Shown: positions 27,462 to 37,098 of the stretch, in pieces
Layout of the letters: each line of letters starts with the position of its first letter
Position numbering within the stretch: the first letter of the stretch is position 1
DNA from: Dechloromonas sp. A34
GTDB lineage: Bacteria; Pseudomonadota; Gammaproteobacteria; Burkholderiales; Rhodocyclaceae
DNA: 64,000 nt
Direction of reading: 5' to 3'
NCBI RefSeq assembly: GCF_026261605.1
Contig: NZ_CP102486.1
Span: forward strand, 2,542,001-2,606,000
Notes under the pieces: model-generated
The model's database searches: none
What the model was told of the DNA's origin: nothing
What the model saw: only the letters and a program-made list of their open reading frames with translations
Made by a program: the position numbers and the translations under genes

Positions 27462-27856
27462 CGCGCCGCCTTGCCCGGACAGCGGATCTGTCCGACGAGT
27501 TGTTCGCGCCCGGCGGTATCGCCCAGGTGGTTCGCGCGGATCAATGCCACCAGTGCCGGATCGCCGTCACCGTCGGCCATGGCCCGGCGCAATTCGGCTG
27601 GGGTCAGGGGGCGGCCGCAGCGCCGCGCGAAAGCGGCGAGGTAATCCCGCGCACCGGCTTCGGCGGCTGGGGCGATTTGCCTGAGCAGGGCGAGGTAGTC
27701 GGCCAGTGGCACGTGGTCGGAGGGCTGAGTTCCTTGCGCAGCTGGCGGCTTGGCTTGGTGGCCTGGCAATGGGGCGCCGGCCAGAGGGCTCTGGGCCCAC
27801 GTAGTGGAAGAGGCCAGAAGACCGAACAAGGTGAGGGTAAGGAGGGGGAGGGGCAT
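27458..27856 (-). CDS. Unknown exported protein of the transfer operon
   Basis: 132 residues with a signal peptide (LLASSTTWA|QSPL), a proline-rich linker, then a helical domain (DYLALLRQIAPAAEAG...TPAELRRAMADGDGDPALVALIRANHL). Two cysteines flank it (RRCGR, IRCPG). It overlaps traW by an ATGA. No match to a named F-plasmid Tra protein is recognised. Operon position argues for a periplasmic accessory of pilus assembly. Confidence 0.65.
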   Translation of the reverse strand: MPLPLLTLTLFGLLASSTTWAQSPLAGAPLPGHQAKPPAAQGTQPSDHVPLADYLALLRQIAPAAEAGARDYLAAFARRCGRPLTPAELRRAMADGDGDPALVALIRANHLGDTAGREQLVGQIRCPGKAAR

Positions 27857-27866
27857 GGCTGGCGTC

Positions 27867-28463
27867 TCAGAGCAGTGGGACCACGACGCCGATCACCTGC
27901 TCCTCCCGGACCAAGCCACTTTCCTGGTAGCGTGAGTCGAAGGAGTCGGAACTGGTGCCTTGCACGTAGTAGTAGCGAGGCGGGATGACAGTCGGCGCAA
28001 TCGGCGCGAGTGGCCTGCGGTCGTAGGCCTTTGTCTTGGCCGCACCGACGTCCTCGCCGTTGATGGCCACCTGTCGGCCGCTGACGGTTACGGTATCGCC
28101 CGGCAAACCGCGCACGATCTTGAAGAAAGGCTGACCGCGCAATCCCGGATAACGCTGTTGCGCCTCGCCGGCAAAGGAGAAGACGATGAAGTCGCCCCGC
28201 TGCAACTGATGAGGGCCATGATGTAGCCAGGCAACGCGATAAGGCAGGCTCGGTGTCCAGTTGAAAAGGACCGGTACTCGCGGTGTCGCATCGACGAAAA
28301 GGCGGACATAGGCCAGAGTCCAGATGGCGATGATCGGCAGATATAGGTACCAGCGCTGGCGGGCGTGGCGCAGGAAGTCGCCAACACTCTCGAGGATTCG
28401 CTGCCTGTGTTTGGGTCTCGCAGCAGGATGGGCAACCGCAAGTTGAAGAGGATCACTGTTCAT
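27867..28463 (-). CDS. S26-family signal peptidase of the transfer system (TraF/TrhF-like)
   Basis: 198 residues with one N-terminal membrane anchor (YLYLPIIAIWTLAYVRLF) and the S26 Ser/Lys dyad: Ser72 in NWTPSLPYR and Lys115 in FFKIVRGLPGD, followed by a C-terminal DSFDSRYQESGLV box. Such peptidases mature, and in RP4 and IncHI systems cyclise, the pilin subunit. F itself lacks this enzyme, so this operon resembles IncA/C, SXT and IncHI types. The ATG overlaps the trbI stop. Confidence 0.9.
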   Translation of the reverse strand: MNSDPLQLAVAHPAARPKHRQRILESVGDFLRHARQRWYLYLPIIAIWTLAYVRLFVDATPRVPVLFNWTPSLPYRVAWLHHGPHQLQRGDFIVFSFAGEAQQRYPGLRGQPFFKIVRGLPGDTVTVSGRQVAINGEDVGAAKTKAYDRRPLAPIAPTVIPPRYYYVQGTSSDSFDSRYQESGLVREEQVIGVVVPLL

Positions 28464-28827
28464 GGCGTACTCACCTTTCTGCGCAATACGGCCGTCAGGT
28501 CGATCGTATTCGGGGTCGGTCCAGCCACCGCCGCCTTGAGGACAACCAGGCAGCCGCAGTCGCGCGGTAATTCCTCGAGGGCGACCGGCAGACGCTGGGC
28601 AAAGGTTCGCGCCATGAACAGGGCTTTTTGCCGGTCATCCTCGGAACTGGCCTTGGTCAGAATCTGGGTGAATTCGGCTTCCTTGGCGCGGTACACATCG
28701 ACCACGTCGACCACACCGATGACCAGCGCGGGCGCAGGACGAGTCGGTCGTAGGCGGTCAGGGCGGCACTCACCACGAGGAGCGTCAGCAAGCCCTGGCG
28801 CAATAACTGAGAGGTGCTCGGTTTCAT
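28460..28827 (-). pseudogene. trbI: TrbI-type protein, frame broken once
   Basis: The start at 28827 overlaps the traC stop (ATGA) and gives a membrane anchor (LLRQGLLTLLVVSAALTAYDR). The rest, in another frame, reads ALVIGVVDVVDVYRAKEAEF...FAQRLPVALEELPRDCGCLVV, the type-F TrbI pattern. Adding one base to the GGG at 28730-28732 (C on the coding strand) joins them as RLVLRPALVIG. F TrbI influences pilus length and is not essential, so loss could be tolerated. Confidence 0.82.
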
Positions 28828-31391
28828 ACTGTATGCCCCCGATGGCGCAGCAGTTCGCTGATCGCCTCGTCAATGGACAGACCCTGGGCGCGCAATTCGT
28901 CGATCGGGGCGTTGTCTTCCAGCTTGTTGGAGAACAACAGATGGGTGGCCGGATCGAGGATGTTGCGGGCGACGCCTTCGCCGACCGGCGACGAAATATA
29001 CAACTCTGAGAAAACGCCGGCCTCGGTGCGCAGGGAATTGAGCAGGCGCTTCTTCGGTTCGTCCATGGTCAGCCTGCCCTTGCGGTCGAGCATTTCGATG
29101 GACTCCGGTTTCTGACGCAGCAGGAAGACCCAGTCCGAGCAGTTGAAGGCCGCTTCCATCTGGGTCGAGCCGTAGAAATCGTCGGCACTCTGGGTCGCCG
29201 TCCCGAGCGCACCGCCGTACTTGCGGGCGCGCCGCGCCGCTTCCTCGATGACGGCGGCCTTGACCGGATCGTCGGCGCCGATGTCGCCCAGTTGCTGTTT
29301 CAGCTCGTCGACGAACAGCACTTTGCGCCGGTTGCGGGTGAGGTACATCTCGCCAGTGATCCGATGCAGCAACAGAATATTGACGACGGCGTGCAGGTCG
29401 GGCCGGCGTTTCAGTTCCTCGTTCTCGATGACGATGAAGTCATTGGAAAGGTCGATGTTGTTGCGGCCTTCGAAAAAGCGTTCGTATTGCCCGCCGCGCG
29501 AGTAGGGATTGAGCATGATGGCGAGGTCCTTGATGCGCTGGTCGCCGACCACACCCAGTTCTTCGATGCTCCCGCTCTTGAAGGCGTCGCGTAGCCCGGT
29601 GATGCGCAGCTCATTGCCGTATTCGCGCCAGAGCTTGAGGACCATGGCCGAGATGGCCTTGTACTGAACCTCTTCCAGGGTGTGCTGCATCGAGCACATC
29701 TTGGCGATGCCGGGTACCAGCATGTCGATGTCTTCATTGATATCGACGATGTGGGTAAACGGATCCAGGCAGATGTTCACGTCAGGCCGGAACTCGATAT
29801 AGGTGCCTTTGGCCTTGCGGCACAGCTTCTCGAAACTGCGACCGAGATCGAGCATCCAGACCTTGGCGCCGATGGCCCGGTAGGACCAGGCCATTTCGTT
29901 CATCAGTACCGATTTGCCCGAACCGGGGGCACCGATGATGGCGAAGTTGTAGTTGCCGAGATCGTTGTCGAAGATATCGAGGGTCATCAACTGGCCACGC
30001 CGTCCCCCAAAAACCAGGGCCGGCGTGCGCGTGCCGCGCCACTCGGCAATCAGTGGCGCCATGTGGATGGCATTGGCCATGGTCTTGCGCGTGACGCGGC
30101 GCATTTTGACGAGATCCTTGTGGAATTTCTCAGTCAGTGTCATCGGCAGGCTGGCAAGTAATGCCTGGCGGTGCATATAGGCATCAGCATTGAGCTGGAA
30201 ACCGCGGCCGCGCCAGATCGCATTGGCGGCTTCGTGGGCGGCGACCGATTTGTTGGGTGCGGTGAATATCGCCAGTTGGTGGTACAGGCTGACCAGGTTG
30301 CCACCGGTGTCGATGGCATCGGCTGCGGCCGTCCAGTCCAGCAGTTTTTTGTTCACGTCCGGCATGACGTCGGCCATCTTCGATTTGGCGTTCTGCGTCG
30401 CTCGCACATGGTTGGCGGTGACCACGGACTTGGTGAGGTTGGGATCGAGGACCTGGACGCCGAGGGTGAGCAGGAAGGGCGCGCTGTACTGCAAGGCCGG
30501 CTGCATCAGGTCGCCGATCAGCGACCCCATCTGCCACAACGCGAAGCGTTCCGGAAAACTCTTGATCGAGTAGAAGCGCGCCTCCAGTACATCGGGACTG
30601 GCTTCCTTCCACAAGGTCAGGCCACTCGGATGCGGGTCCTGGATGGTGTCGAAGTCGACGATCTGGTCGCGTAGTTCTCGGCCGTCGTCGTAATTGAGGT
30701 CTGGCGCATCGGTCTGCGAGATGCGGTCGGGATTGGTGAATAGCGCGCACCAGTTGATCAGGTCGGCGGCATCGCAGACGCGATTGGGCAGCGAGGCCGA
30801 GCGCAGGCTGGACGACATCGAGTCGCGCAAGGCGAGCAGTTCGTCGCGCTTGTTGAGGTCTTCCGGGTCGCCCGGAAATGCGACGCTCAGCATCAGCCGA
30901 AAATCCCGGATCGTGTAGTGGAAACCGGCGGTCAGCGACTTCTGTGCCCCCTGCAGCAGGTGCTCGACGCGCTGGCGAGCCAGTTTGCGGAACAGATTGC
31001 CGTTGCGCGCCGGACGGCCCCATTGTTTGGCCTGCTCGGCCTGATCCTCATCCTCGACCCGCAGATTGGCGTACTGGCGCAACTGGCTGCGCACTTGCGG
31101 CGAGGCGAACAGATGGAACTGGATGCCGGTGCCGGGCGGGCAATTGGCGTAGAGCGAGATCAGCACTTCCGCCATCCGCTCGTCGGCCCCCGACTGCGGC
31201 ATCAGTTCGAGCATGACGCCCATGCTGTCGCGGTTCACGAAAATCTTCTCGGCAGCGAGATAGCCAGAGTAGGGCAACCAGTTGGCGAACTGTTCGGCCG
31301 GCGTGTCCGCCGGTTCGCCGAAGGGAAAGCGCGGCGCATGGGGGTGGTTGTGCGGGCGGGTGAAATGGGGATCGCTGTGGGCGGTGTTCAT
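28824..31391 (-). CDS. traC: TraC, conjugation ATPase (VirB4-like)
   Basis: 855 residues, the usual length. Walker A is GAPGSGKS (around base 29930) with Walker B in KVLFVDELKQ; the N-terminal TraC domain includes FANWLPYSGYL. It is the cytoplasmic ATPase driving pilin extraction and pilus assembly. The start at 31391 has GAGGT upstream and lies 7 bases after the traV stop; the open frame continues to 31469 without family similarity. Confidence 0.96.
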   Translation of the reverse strand: MNTAHSDPHFTRPHNHPHAPRFPFGEPADTPAEQFANWLPYSGYLAAEKIFVNRDSMGVMLELMPQSGADERMAEVLISLYANCPPGTGIQFHLFASPQVRSQLRQYANLRVEDEDQAEQAKQWGRPARNGNLFRKLARQRVEHLLQGAQKSLTAGFHYTIRDFRLMLSVAFPGDPEDLNKRDELLALRDSMSSSLRSASLPNRVCDAADLINWCALFTNPDRISQTDAPDLNYDDGRELRDQIVDFDTIQDPHPSGLTLWKEASPDVLEARFYSIKSFPERFALWQMGSLIGDLMQPALQYSAPFLLTLGVQVLDPNLTKSVVTANHVRATQNAKSKMADVMPDVNKKLLDWTAAADAIDTGGNLVSLYHQLAIFTAPNKSVAAHEAANAIWRGRGFQLNADAYMHRQALLASLPMTLTEKFHKDLVKMRRVTRKTMANAIHMAPLIAEWRGTRTPALVFGGRRGQLMTLDIFDNDLGNYNFAIIGAPGSGKSVLMNEMAWSYRAIGAKVWMLDLGRSFEKLCRKAKGTYIEFRPDVNICLDPFTHIVDINEDIDMLVPGIAKMCSMQHTLEEVQYKAISAMVLKLWREYGNELRITGLRDAFKSGSIEELGVVGDQRIKDLAIMLNPYSRGGQYERFFEGRNNIDLSNDFIVIENEELKRRPDLHAVVNILLLHRITGEMYLTRNRRKVLFVDELKQQLGDIGADDPVKAAVIEEAARRARKYGGALGTATQSADDFYGSTQMEAAFNCSDWVFLLRQKPESIEMLDRKGRLTMDEPKKRLLNSLRTEAGVFSELYISSPVGEGVARNILDPATHLLFSNKLEDNAPIDELRAQGLSIDEAISELLRHRGHTV

Positions 31392-31398
31392 GTTGACC

Positions 31399-31980
31399 TC
31401 ACTGCGCAGGGTTGGCGCCGGCCCCGGAGGGCGGCGGGCGTTGCAGCATCGGTAGGGGCGACGGTGCACTGGCGCCGGGTTCGGTTGCTGCCTCAGTGGC
31501 TGGCTTGGGTGGCAGCTTCAGCGGAGCATAGACATCACGGATCTGGCGTTGCACGTGGTCGATCTGCCACTGGCCGTTGTCCACCTGGACATAGACGTAG
31601 CCCTGATCGTAGAGATCACCGTCGGCATCTTCCCAGGGTTTGATCCACAGCCGCAGGATGCGGGCCTGGGTTCGCAGGGTGCCGGGCGCCACGGCGATAC
31701 CGGAAGCGTCGGTTGTTGCCGGGAATGTAGCACGCCCTTTTGTGCGGGGAAGGCTGTCTTCGGATGCCTCCTTCTGCCGGCGAGCCGATCGTTGCGCCTG
31801 CTGGCTGGGCAGATTGTTATGAAGGGCGTTGGCGTAGGTGCCGGACACCGAGTCGCAGGCGACGCCATCGGGCGCCTTGCAGGCGTACTTCGAGTCGCCG
31901 CCCAGGCCAGACATGTTCATGCAGGCGGCCAAGGGGAGAAGCAGGCAGACAGCACCCATTCGCAGGACGAGCGTCTTCAT
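31399..31980 (-). CDS. traV: TraV, outer-membrane lipoprotein of the F-type core complex
   Basis: 193 residues with a lipobox (PLAAC, Cys20) and the TraV signature [18 protein letters not shown] just after it. The C-terminal part has a beta-rich [16 protein letters not shown] segment and a Pro/Ala-rich tail. TraV anchors the TraK/TraB channel complex in the outer membrane (VirB7-like role). Overlaps dsbC by an ATGA. Confidence 0.92.
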   Translation of the reverse strand: MKTLVLRMGAVCLLLPLAACMNMSGLGGDSKYACKAPDGVACDSVSGTYANALHNNLPSQQAQRSARRQKEASEDSLPRTKGRATFPATTDASGIAVAPGTLRTQARILRLWIKPWEDADGDLYDQGYVYVQVDNGQWQIDHVQRQIRDVYAPLKLPPKPATEAATEPGASAPSPLPMLQRPPPSGAGANPAQ

Positions 31981-32795
31981 GGCTGCTTCTCCGGTGCAAC
32001 TTGTGTAGCGGTCGCGGCGAGTCGTGATTCGATCACGGTCTGTCCAACGAACCCTTCGCTACGGGTGCCATCCGCCCAGATCAGTGTGGGCGTGCCTTGT
32101 ATGCCGAGTTGGCGGGCCAGCGCCAGGTTGCGATCGATCGGGTGGTCGCAGGAAGTGGCGGTGTCGAGCAGGCTGTCGTCGCCATCGAGCATGAGGCGCC
32201 GCCAGGCCGCCGCACGATCCATCGCACACCAGACGGCGATCGGTTTCGTCTCGCCCAGGAAAGGCAGCAGGAAGGTGTAGATGGTGATGTTGTCGAGGTT
32301 GGCCAGCTCCGCTTCCAACTGTTTGCAGTACGGGCAGTTCGGGTCGCTGAAAACGGCCACCCGGCGCTGGCCAGAGCCGCGCACCGTCTTGATCGCATCG
32401 CTCAGTGGCAATTGCTCGAAGCGGATCGGGGTTGCCGTGGTTGGCTGGTATTTCTGGGGCGCTTCATCGGGGCTTTTTGCCTTGCCGGCCTGCGCCAGTT
32501 TCGGGCCGGTCAGGTCGCTCATGCTCTTGGTGTCGAACAGATGACCAAAGAGAAAGTAGCGCGGCTGCCTGGCCGACACGTAGGCCACGTTGCCGTTCAT
32601 CCAGACCTCGTAGAGGCCGGTGACTGGCGTGCGGGCGATGCTGGAGAAGGGCGTTCCCGGATGGGCTTTCTGCAAGCTCGCCAACAACTGAGTCTCGTCA
32701 GGCGTGGCTGCCTTGACGGCGAAGCAGGTGCCCAAAAGGATCGTGCTCAAGGCGGCGACGAGCGCGCGCCGACGCATGGGTTTAGTAATTGCCAT
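31977..32795 (-). CDS. dsbC: DsbC-like disulfide isomerase of the transfer operon
   Basis: 272 residues with a signal peptide, an N-terminal dimerisation-like domain (residues about 30-100) and a thioredoxin domain with CPYC (Cys154, Cys157), as in DsbC/DsbG. Placement inside the T4SS operon, as in SXT/R391 and IncA/C-type systems, suggests that it folds the many-cysteine components TraN, TraU and TraH. The gene overlaps traB by 14 bases and traV by 4. Confidence 0.92.
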   Translation of the reverse strand: MAITKPMRRRALVAALSTILLGTCFAVKAATPDETQLLASLQKAHPGTPFSSIARTPVTGLYEVWMNGNVAYVSARQPRYFLFGHLFDTKSMSDLTGPKLAQAGKAKSPDEAPQKYQPTTATPIRFEQLPLSDAIKTVRGSGQRRVAVFSDPNCPYCKQLEAELANLDNITIYTFLLPFLGETKPIAVWCAMDRAAAWRRLMLDGDDSLLDTATSCDHPIDRNLALARQLGIQGTPTLIWADGTRSEGFVGQTVIESRLAATATQVAPEKQP

Positions 32796-34155
32796 CGTCT
32801 GAGGTCTCCAGATAACGGGTTTCAGGGGAATTGGCGAAGCGGGCGGAAGATGGGTTGCCTGTCGTCATCGGCACATCGATGCGCACGCCCTTGGTGATCA
32901 CCACATCGACTTCGCGTCCGGCGTCCACTTCGATGACCGGGAAGGTGTTTTCGGCGAGCTTGATGTAATACTGGGCCAGCCGGTCGAGGGCCTTGCCGAC
33001 ACCGGAGCCGAGGCCGGCGCGGTAGGCTTCGGATCCGGTGGCACTGGCGACCGTGCCAAGGGCCGAGGTGCTGTACTCGGTCGACGAGGTGGCCAGGCCC
33101 TGGCCGATGCCGCTGACTACACCGGCCAGCAGGGCGTTGGCGAGCATCTGGCCCTGCTTGGTGACGAGACGCCCGCGCATGCCGACCTTGCCATCCTCAC
33201 CGTAGATCGAGCCCTGGATCTTGACTTCCAGCGTCGCGCCATCAGTCCGCACACAAGACAGACTCTCGGTCCGCAGGTAGGCACGCTCAGAACTGATATC
33301 GCCATAGCCGGCGGCCACCACGAAGCACTCCCGGTATTCGGCGCGGAAGCGGTTGGGCAGGAAGGCGTTGTCTGAAAGCCGGATCAGGACCGGGTGCGGA
33401 TTGGATTGCGATTGACCGCCGGTAGGCGCATCCAGGCCGCCCAGTAGCGTGCCGCGGGTAAAGCTGACGGGCAGGAAGGTGGATACGGTCCTGGCAGATG
33501 CTTGCGGTCCCGCTCCTGATGCACGCTCAGATTTCTCGCCGGTGTTGGCGAGAAGGGCGCGCTCGGCCACCGTGATACGGGTAATCGCTGGCGTTGGCAC
33601 CATCAGTTGGCTCGGCGCCAACAGGTCGCCGGGCGTGCCGCTCGGCATTGCTCCGGTGGATAAGCCCTTGGAAGGCGGCGGTGCGGGGGGCAGGCTCGCC
33701 GCCGGCGGCATGGCTGGGATTGGCATGGGAAGTTGGGGCGTCACAGCGGCCTGCTGGGTCGAAGTCAGTCGCTGTTCCAGTTCGGCAAAGCGCTGCATCG
33801 TTTTTGCTTCGAAGGTCTGGCGATCTTTGTTCAGTCGCCCCTGTTCTTCGCGTTCGTTCTCGTACTGGGCAAGCTTGCGCCCGGCAGTGCCGACCCACTG
33901 ATCGACCGGATTGACCTGAGCACCTGGCGACATCACACCTATGTTGGTGACCGAACTGGCTGGCCCGGCGGCGGGTTGCGCAGTGCTTGCTGGTGGACTG
34001 CTTGCCGTGAATGCGAAAATCGACCAGAGCAGCCCGACGCCGCCGGCCAGCAGGGCGCCGAGCATGGCGTACTGGCGCTGCCGCGGGGACAAGCGCTGCA
34101 GCAATTGCTGCGGTAAGCCCCGCAGCGTTTGCATCCACTGACGCGGCGAAATCAT
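32782..34155 (-). CDS. traB: TraB, inner-membrane/periplasm-spanning T4SS protein (VirB10-like)
   Basis: 457 residues from the ATG at 34155 (ATGA overlap with traK). One membrane anchor ([21 protein letters not shown]), a coiled-coil stretch ([16 protein letters not shown]), a Pro-rich spacer ([18 protein letters not shown]) and the C-terminal TrbI/VirB10-like beta-barrel domain ([18 protein letters not shown]). TraB links the inner-membrane platform to TraK/TraV. Longer upstream frame is antisense to traK and not TraB-like. Confidence 0.94.
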   Translation of the reverse strand: MISPRQWMQTLRGLPQQLLQRLSPRQRQYAMLGALLAGGVGLLWSIFAFTASSPPASTAQPAAGPASSVTNIGVMSPGAQVNPVDQWVGTAGRKLAQYENEREEQGRLNKDRQTFEAKTMQRFAELEQRLTSTQQAAVTPQLPMPIPAMPPAASLPPAPPPSKGLSTGAMPSGTPGDLLAPSQLMVPTPAITRITVAERALLANTGEKSERASGAGPQASARTVSTFLPVSFTRGTLLGGLDAPTGGQSQSNPHPVLIRLSDNAFLPNRFRAEYRECFVVAAGYGDISSERAYLRTESLSCVRTDGATLEVKIQGSIYGEDGKVGMRGRLVTKQGQMLANALLAGVVSGIGQGLATSSTEYSTSALGTVASATGSEAYRAGLGSGVGKALDRLAQYYIKLAENTFPVIEVDAGREVDVVITKGVRIDVPMTTGNPSSARFANSPETRYLETSDDGNY

Positions 34156-35033
34156 GGTGTCTCTCCGCGGCGGATGACATAGACGCTGGTGCTCTCGCCG
34201 GGACGAAGGTTGTGGTGCTCGACGGCAATACCCACCACATTGCCTTGCGCGCGGTCGAATTCCTGTTCGGCCATCACCATGAGTGCATCGCTGATGTTCT
34301 GCAGCAGGTATTTCTCGCCGACCAGGCCGCGTCCCTCGTACTGACGCACCCGGGAAAACCGCACCTCGTTCCACAACGGGAGCGTGCCGTGGATTTCCTC
34401 GACTCGGATATCCGGCGGTACCCGATCTGACGCCATGGCCACCAACAGCGCCTTCATGGCCCGTACCTGGTTGGGCGACGGGCTGGCCGGAATCTGAGCC
34501 GATAACGCATGCTTCAATGCCTTCGGCGTCTTGTCGCGGATGACGATCGTGTCGGCCGGGGTATCCGAACGGCGTAGCAGCAAGGTGTAGGTGGCGTTGG
34601 CCGATGCGACGAAGAGGTTGATCGGCTTGGCGGAATCGCCGGTCGGACGAACATAGATTTCGCCCTTCTCGCGATCGCAGGTCAGCGCGATCTCACCGGC
34701 CGGATTGATCGGCGATGAGCCGGCTCCGGCGGGTGTAATGCCCGGGCTGGCGGGAAGGGCTGCCGCCATGCCGCATTGGCTCGAATGAATGTTGCCGAAG
34801 ACGTCGGTGATCGACGCCCCTTCGATGCGGATGCGGGTCGGTTCTCGGATCGACAGGATGGCTTCGACCGCCGCACCATCGCTGGCCTCCACGAGTTGCA
34901 GTGCCCTGGCGGGCAGGGCCGTCATGGCGGCGATACAGGCGACGGCCAGTACAGCGCCCATCGTCCATCCGCGCCAAGGTGTTGACTGGGGAGCAAGACG
35001 GGATATGGCCTGCTTGGTATCAGTTGCCGACAT
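34152..35033 (-). CDS. traK: TraK, secretin-like T4SS protein (VirB9-like)
   Basis: 293 residues with an exported N-terminus (AAMTALPARA|LQLVEA) and TraK features: EPTRIRIEGASITDVFGN and a C-terminal beta domain ending ESTSVYVIRRG. TraK forms the outer-membrane ring with TraV and TraB. Slightly longer than F TraK (about 240 residues). Overlaps traE by 14 bases and traB by 4. Confidence 0.92.
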   Translation of the reverse strand: MSATDTKQAISRLAPQSTPWRGWTMGAVLAVACIAAMTALPARALQLVEASDGAAVEAILSIREPTRIRIEGASITDVFGNIHSSQCGMAAALPASPGITPAGAGSSPINPAGEIALTCDREKGEIYVRPTGDSAKPINLFVASANATYTLLLRRSDTPADTIVIRDKTPKALKHALSAQIPASPSPNQVRAMKALLVAMASDRVPPDIRVEEIHGTLPLWNEVRFSRVRQYEGRGLVGEKYLLQNISDALMVMAEQEFDRAQGNVVGIAVEHHNLRPGESTSVYVIRRGETP

Positions 35034-35586
35034 TGGCTACCTCCTTGAAACTTTTCAAATGCATGCGTGCACCGGCGTAGCTGAACTCGACCCGATAGGC
35101 CTTGAGGTCGTTGGCGGTCTCGAAGCCATTGACCAGGGTGCGCAGGCGTCCGCGGATGACGACGCTCTGGCTCTCTTCGCTGGGCACCAGTTGCTGGGGC
35201 GCGAACACGGTGGCGGCATTGATGCGCTTCAAGCGCTCGGCCTCCACTTCTTGCCGCGTCTTGAGCGGGCCGTACTGGTCGGGTTCGACGTAGCCGAGCA
35301 GGATGTCCTTCTTCCAGTCGATCGAGGCCGGCGTCACGTCGAGCACCAGCCAGGCGATGAAACTGCCCATCTGCTCGAGGTATTCGTTGCTGGCCTGGTC
35401 GCGGGTGACCCAGAAGGTCTTGTTGAGCGAGGGCGGCACGACCACGGTGCGCACCGTCCCGAGCAGGTTGAGGATCACCACCAGGGCGAGGATCTGGCCG
35501 GCAGCGAGCACGCCGACTGCCAGGCCCAGCCCGCGATTCCGGCGCCGCATCTCCTTGATGTCGCCGTTGAGCCGTTCGAAGTCCAT
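35020..35586 (-). CDS. traE: TraE, inner-membrane T4SS protein (VirB5/VirB8-like position)
   Basis: 188 residues, one N-terminal membrane segment (GLAVGVLAAGQILALVVILNLLG) then the periplasmic TraE domain (WVTRDQASNEYLEQMGSFIAW, VTPASIDWKKDILLGYV). Length matches F TraE. It forms part of the envelope-spanning complex. Lies 15 bases after the traL stop. Confidence 0.93.
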   Translation of the reverse strand: MDFERLNGDIKEMRRRNRGLGLAVGVLAAGQILALVVILNLLGTVRTVVVPPSLNKTFWVTRDQASNEYLEQMGSFIAWLVLDVTPASIDWKKDILLGYVEPDQYGPLKTRQEVEAERLKRINAATVFAPQQLVPSEESQSVVIRGRLRTLVNGFETANDLKAYRVEFSYAGARMHLKSFKEVANVGN

Positions 35587-35601
35587 GGGCTTTCTCCTGG
35601 C

Positions 35602-35901
35602 TCAGCCGACCATGCGGCGGATGTGCGACGGTGGCGTCGCGCGCATCGCGGTCATTGGACTGGCGGGTAGATGCCAGTACAGCCAGTGGATGGCGAAGGC
35701 CGGGTGCTTGTCCGCCTTGAGGCGCGAAATCCAGCGCGAGACGAAGATGCCCATCGCCATGCAGACGGCGAAGGACAACTTGCTGCCGGATAGATAGCCG
35801 ACGAAGAACATGAACAGGATCGGCGCGGCGACATCGACATCCCAGAAGCCGATCTTCCATTGGTCATCGAGACGCCGCGGGATATAGGTGTCCGCTTGCA
35901 T
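35602..35901 (-). CDS. traL: TraL, small inner-membrane T4SS protein (VirB3-like)
   Basis: 99 residues starting MQADTYIPRRLDDQWKI, the typical TraL opening, followed by two close membrane helices (AAPILFMFFVGYLSG, LSFAVCMAMGIFVSRW). TraL works with TraA and TraC at the inner membrane. Located directly after traA. Confidence 0.92.
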   Translation of the reverse strand: MQADTYIPRRLDDQWKIGFWDVDVAAPILFMFFVGYLSGSKLSFAVCMAMGIFVSRWISRLKADKHPAFAIHWLYWHLPASPMTAMRATPPSHIRRMVG

Positions 35902-35929
35902 GTCGGTCTCCCGGGTGTCGATGCTGGCG

Positions 35930-36280
35930 TCAGATGACCGCGCCCATGATCGCGCCGGCGATCACGAGACCCACGGCGGCGAAGATGGCGAGGCCGACGT
36001 AGAAGAGGACCGGGCCGAAGTTGCGTAGCGCGGAAAGCGAGATGAGCGCGACCACGAAACCGACGAATCCGACCAGGGCCTTGATCCCCGGGCCAAGTGC
36101 GGCGATCTGGGTCAGGGCCGAGGTGAGCGGTCCGGTGATGCCGGTGAAGGCGACCAGGTCCAGGGCGTAGCCGGGAAGAGCGGTGCCGAGGCCGACGACG
36201 ATCATCGCCAGCAGCATCGCGACGGTCATCGGTTTGCGGGTGGCGACGCGGGGGGAAGAAACAAGGACTGCAGTGTTCAT
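35930..36280 (-). CDS. traA: TraA-type propilin
   Basis: 116 residues from the ATG at 36280 (GGAGGTTTTC upstream). A long leader with a hydrophobic core (AMLLAMIVVGLGTALPGYA) precedes a mature part of about 70 residues made of two hydrophobic helices (PLTSALTQIAALGPGIKALVGFVGFVVALIS; quoted only as start PLTSALTQIAALGPGI) split by a short loop, the build of F-type and IncHI pilins. It polymerises into the conjugative pilus. An S26 peptidase in the operon is the likely maturation enzyme. Confidence 0.85.
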   Translation of the reverse strand: MNTAVLVSSPRVATRKPMTVAMLLAMIVVGLGTALPGYALDLVAFTGITGPLTSALTQIAALGPGIKALVGFVGFVVALISLSALRNFGPVLFYVGLAIFAAVGLVIAGAIMGAVI

Positions 36281-36420
36281 GAAAACCTCCGGGCATGGTT
36301 GAAGCGTTGAAAGTCGGATAGGGGTGGAAAGGCGGGTGTGCGTACGGACGCGCCTGCGGGTGGGAGCGCGAGCGCTCGTCGGGTGAAAGACTTGGATGTG
36401 AGTGGGCGACCGGCGCGGGG
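36281..36420. other. Leader region of traA
   Basis: 140 bases between the OmpA-like gene and traA with a low-complexity GTG/CG-rich composition. Apart from the traA ribosome site nothing certain is visible; a separate pilin promoter here is possible. Confidence 0.3.
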
Positions 36421-37098
36421 TCATGGCCGATCCTCGTCGCTCATCTGAAAGATCACCTCGGCCCGCCGGTTCTGCGTGCGGCCGGCCACGGTGTCGTTGG
36501 CGGCGATGAAGCAGCACGCCCCTCGAGCCTGCAGTGTCAACGTGGCGGCCAGCGTCGGATGCATCTTGCGTAGGTGGTCGCGAACCGCGAGGGCGCGGGC
36601 AAGGGCCAGCGATTCATTGAAGGCCAACGGCCCGGTGCTGTCGGTGCGGCCGACGATCTTGATGCGGCGCACGTGGAGCGGGTCGTCCATGGCCCCGTTC
36701 AGTTGGGAGCGCGCGGCGGGGCTCAGATTGGCGCTGCCCAGGCCGAACTGCACCGTGACCGTGCGCGCGATCTCCGGCTTGGTTGCCGGGGCTGGCGCCA
36801 CAGGGGCTGGGGCGACGGATTCGGCCGGGGTGAATGCGGCTTCGCGCCCGATCGGCTGGCTGGGCGTTTCCGGGGCGAGCGTCTTGGGCGTCCGGGTGGG
36901 GCATGCGGGGGGGATGCACTGCGCGAACATGGCTTGACGGCCGAAGTCGAATTGGGCCAACCGCGGAGGCGCCACCGCATGCGCGCCTGCGGGCTCGGCC
37001 GGCACCGACGTGCGAAACAGGCTGCACGACGATACGAGGGCTATACAACTGGCGACGAGACCGAGCGCAGTGACACGGCGCAGGAAGTGAGCTGTCAT
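36421..37098 (-). CDS. OmpA-family peptidoglycan-binding lipoprotein
   Basis: 225 residues from the ATG at 37098 (ATGA overlap with the transglycosylase). Lipobox ALVSSC then a Pro/Ala-rich linker and a C-terminal OmpA-like domain (VQFGLGSANLSPAARSQLNG; KIVGRTDSTGPLAFNESLALAR; QNRRAEVIF). It probably tethers the transfer channel or outer membrane to peptidoglycan. F lacks this gene; similar lipoproteins sit in other T4SS operons. Confidence 0.85.
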   Translation of the reverse strand: MTAHFLRRVTALGLVASCIALVSSCSLFRTSVPAEPAGAHAVAPPRLAQFDFGRQAMFAQCIPPACPTRTPKTLAPETPSQPIGREAAFTPAESVAPAPVAPAPATKPEIARTVTVQFGLGSANLSPAARSQLNGAMDDPLHVRRIKIVGRTDSTGPLAFNESLALARALAVRDHLRKMHPTLAATLTLQARGACCFIAANDTVAGRTQNRRAEVIFQMSDEDRP

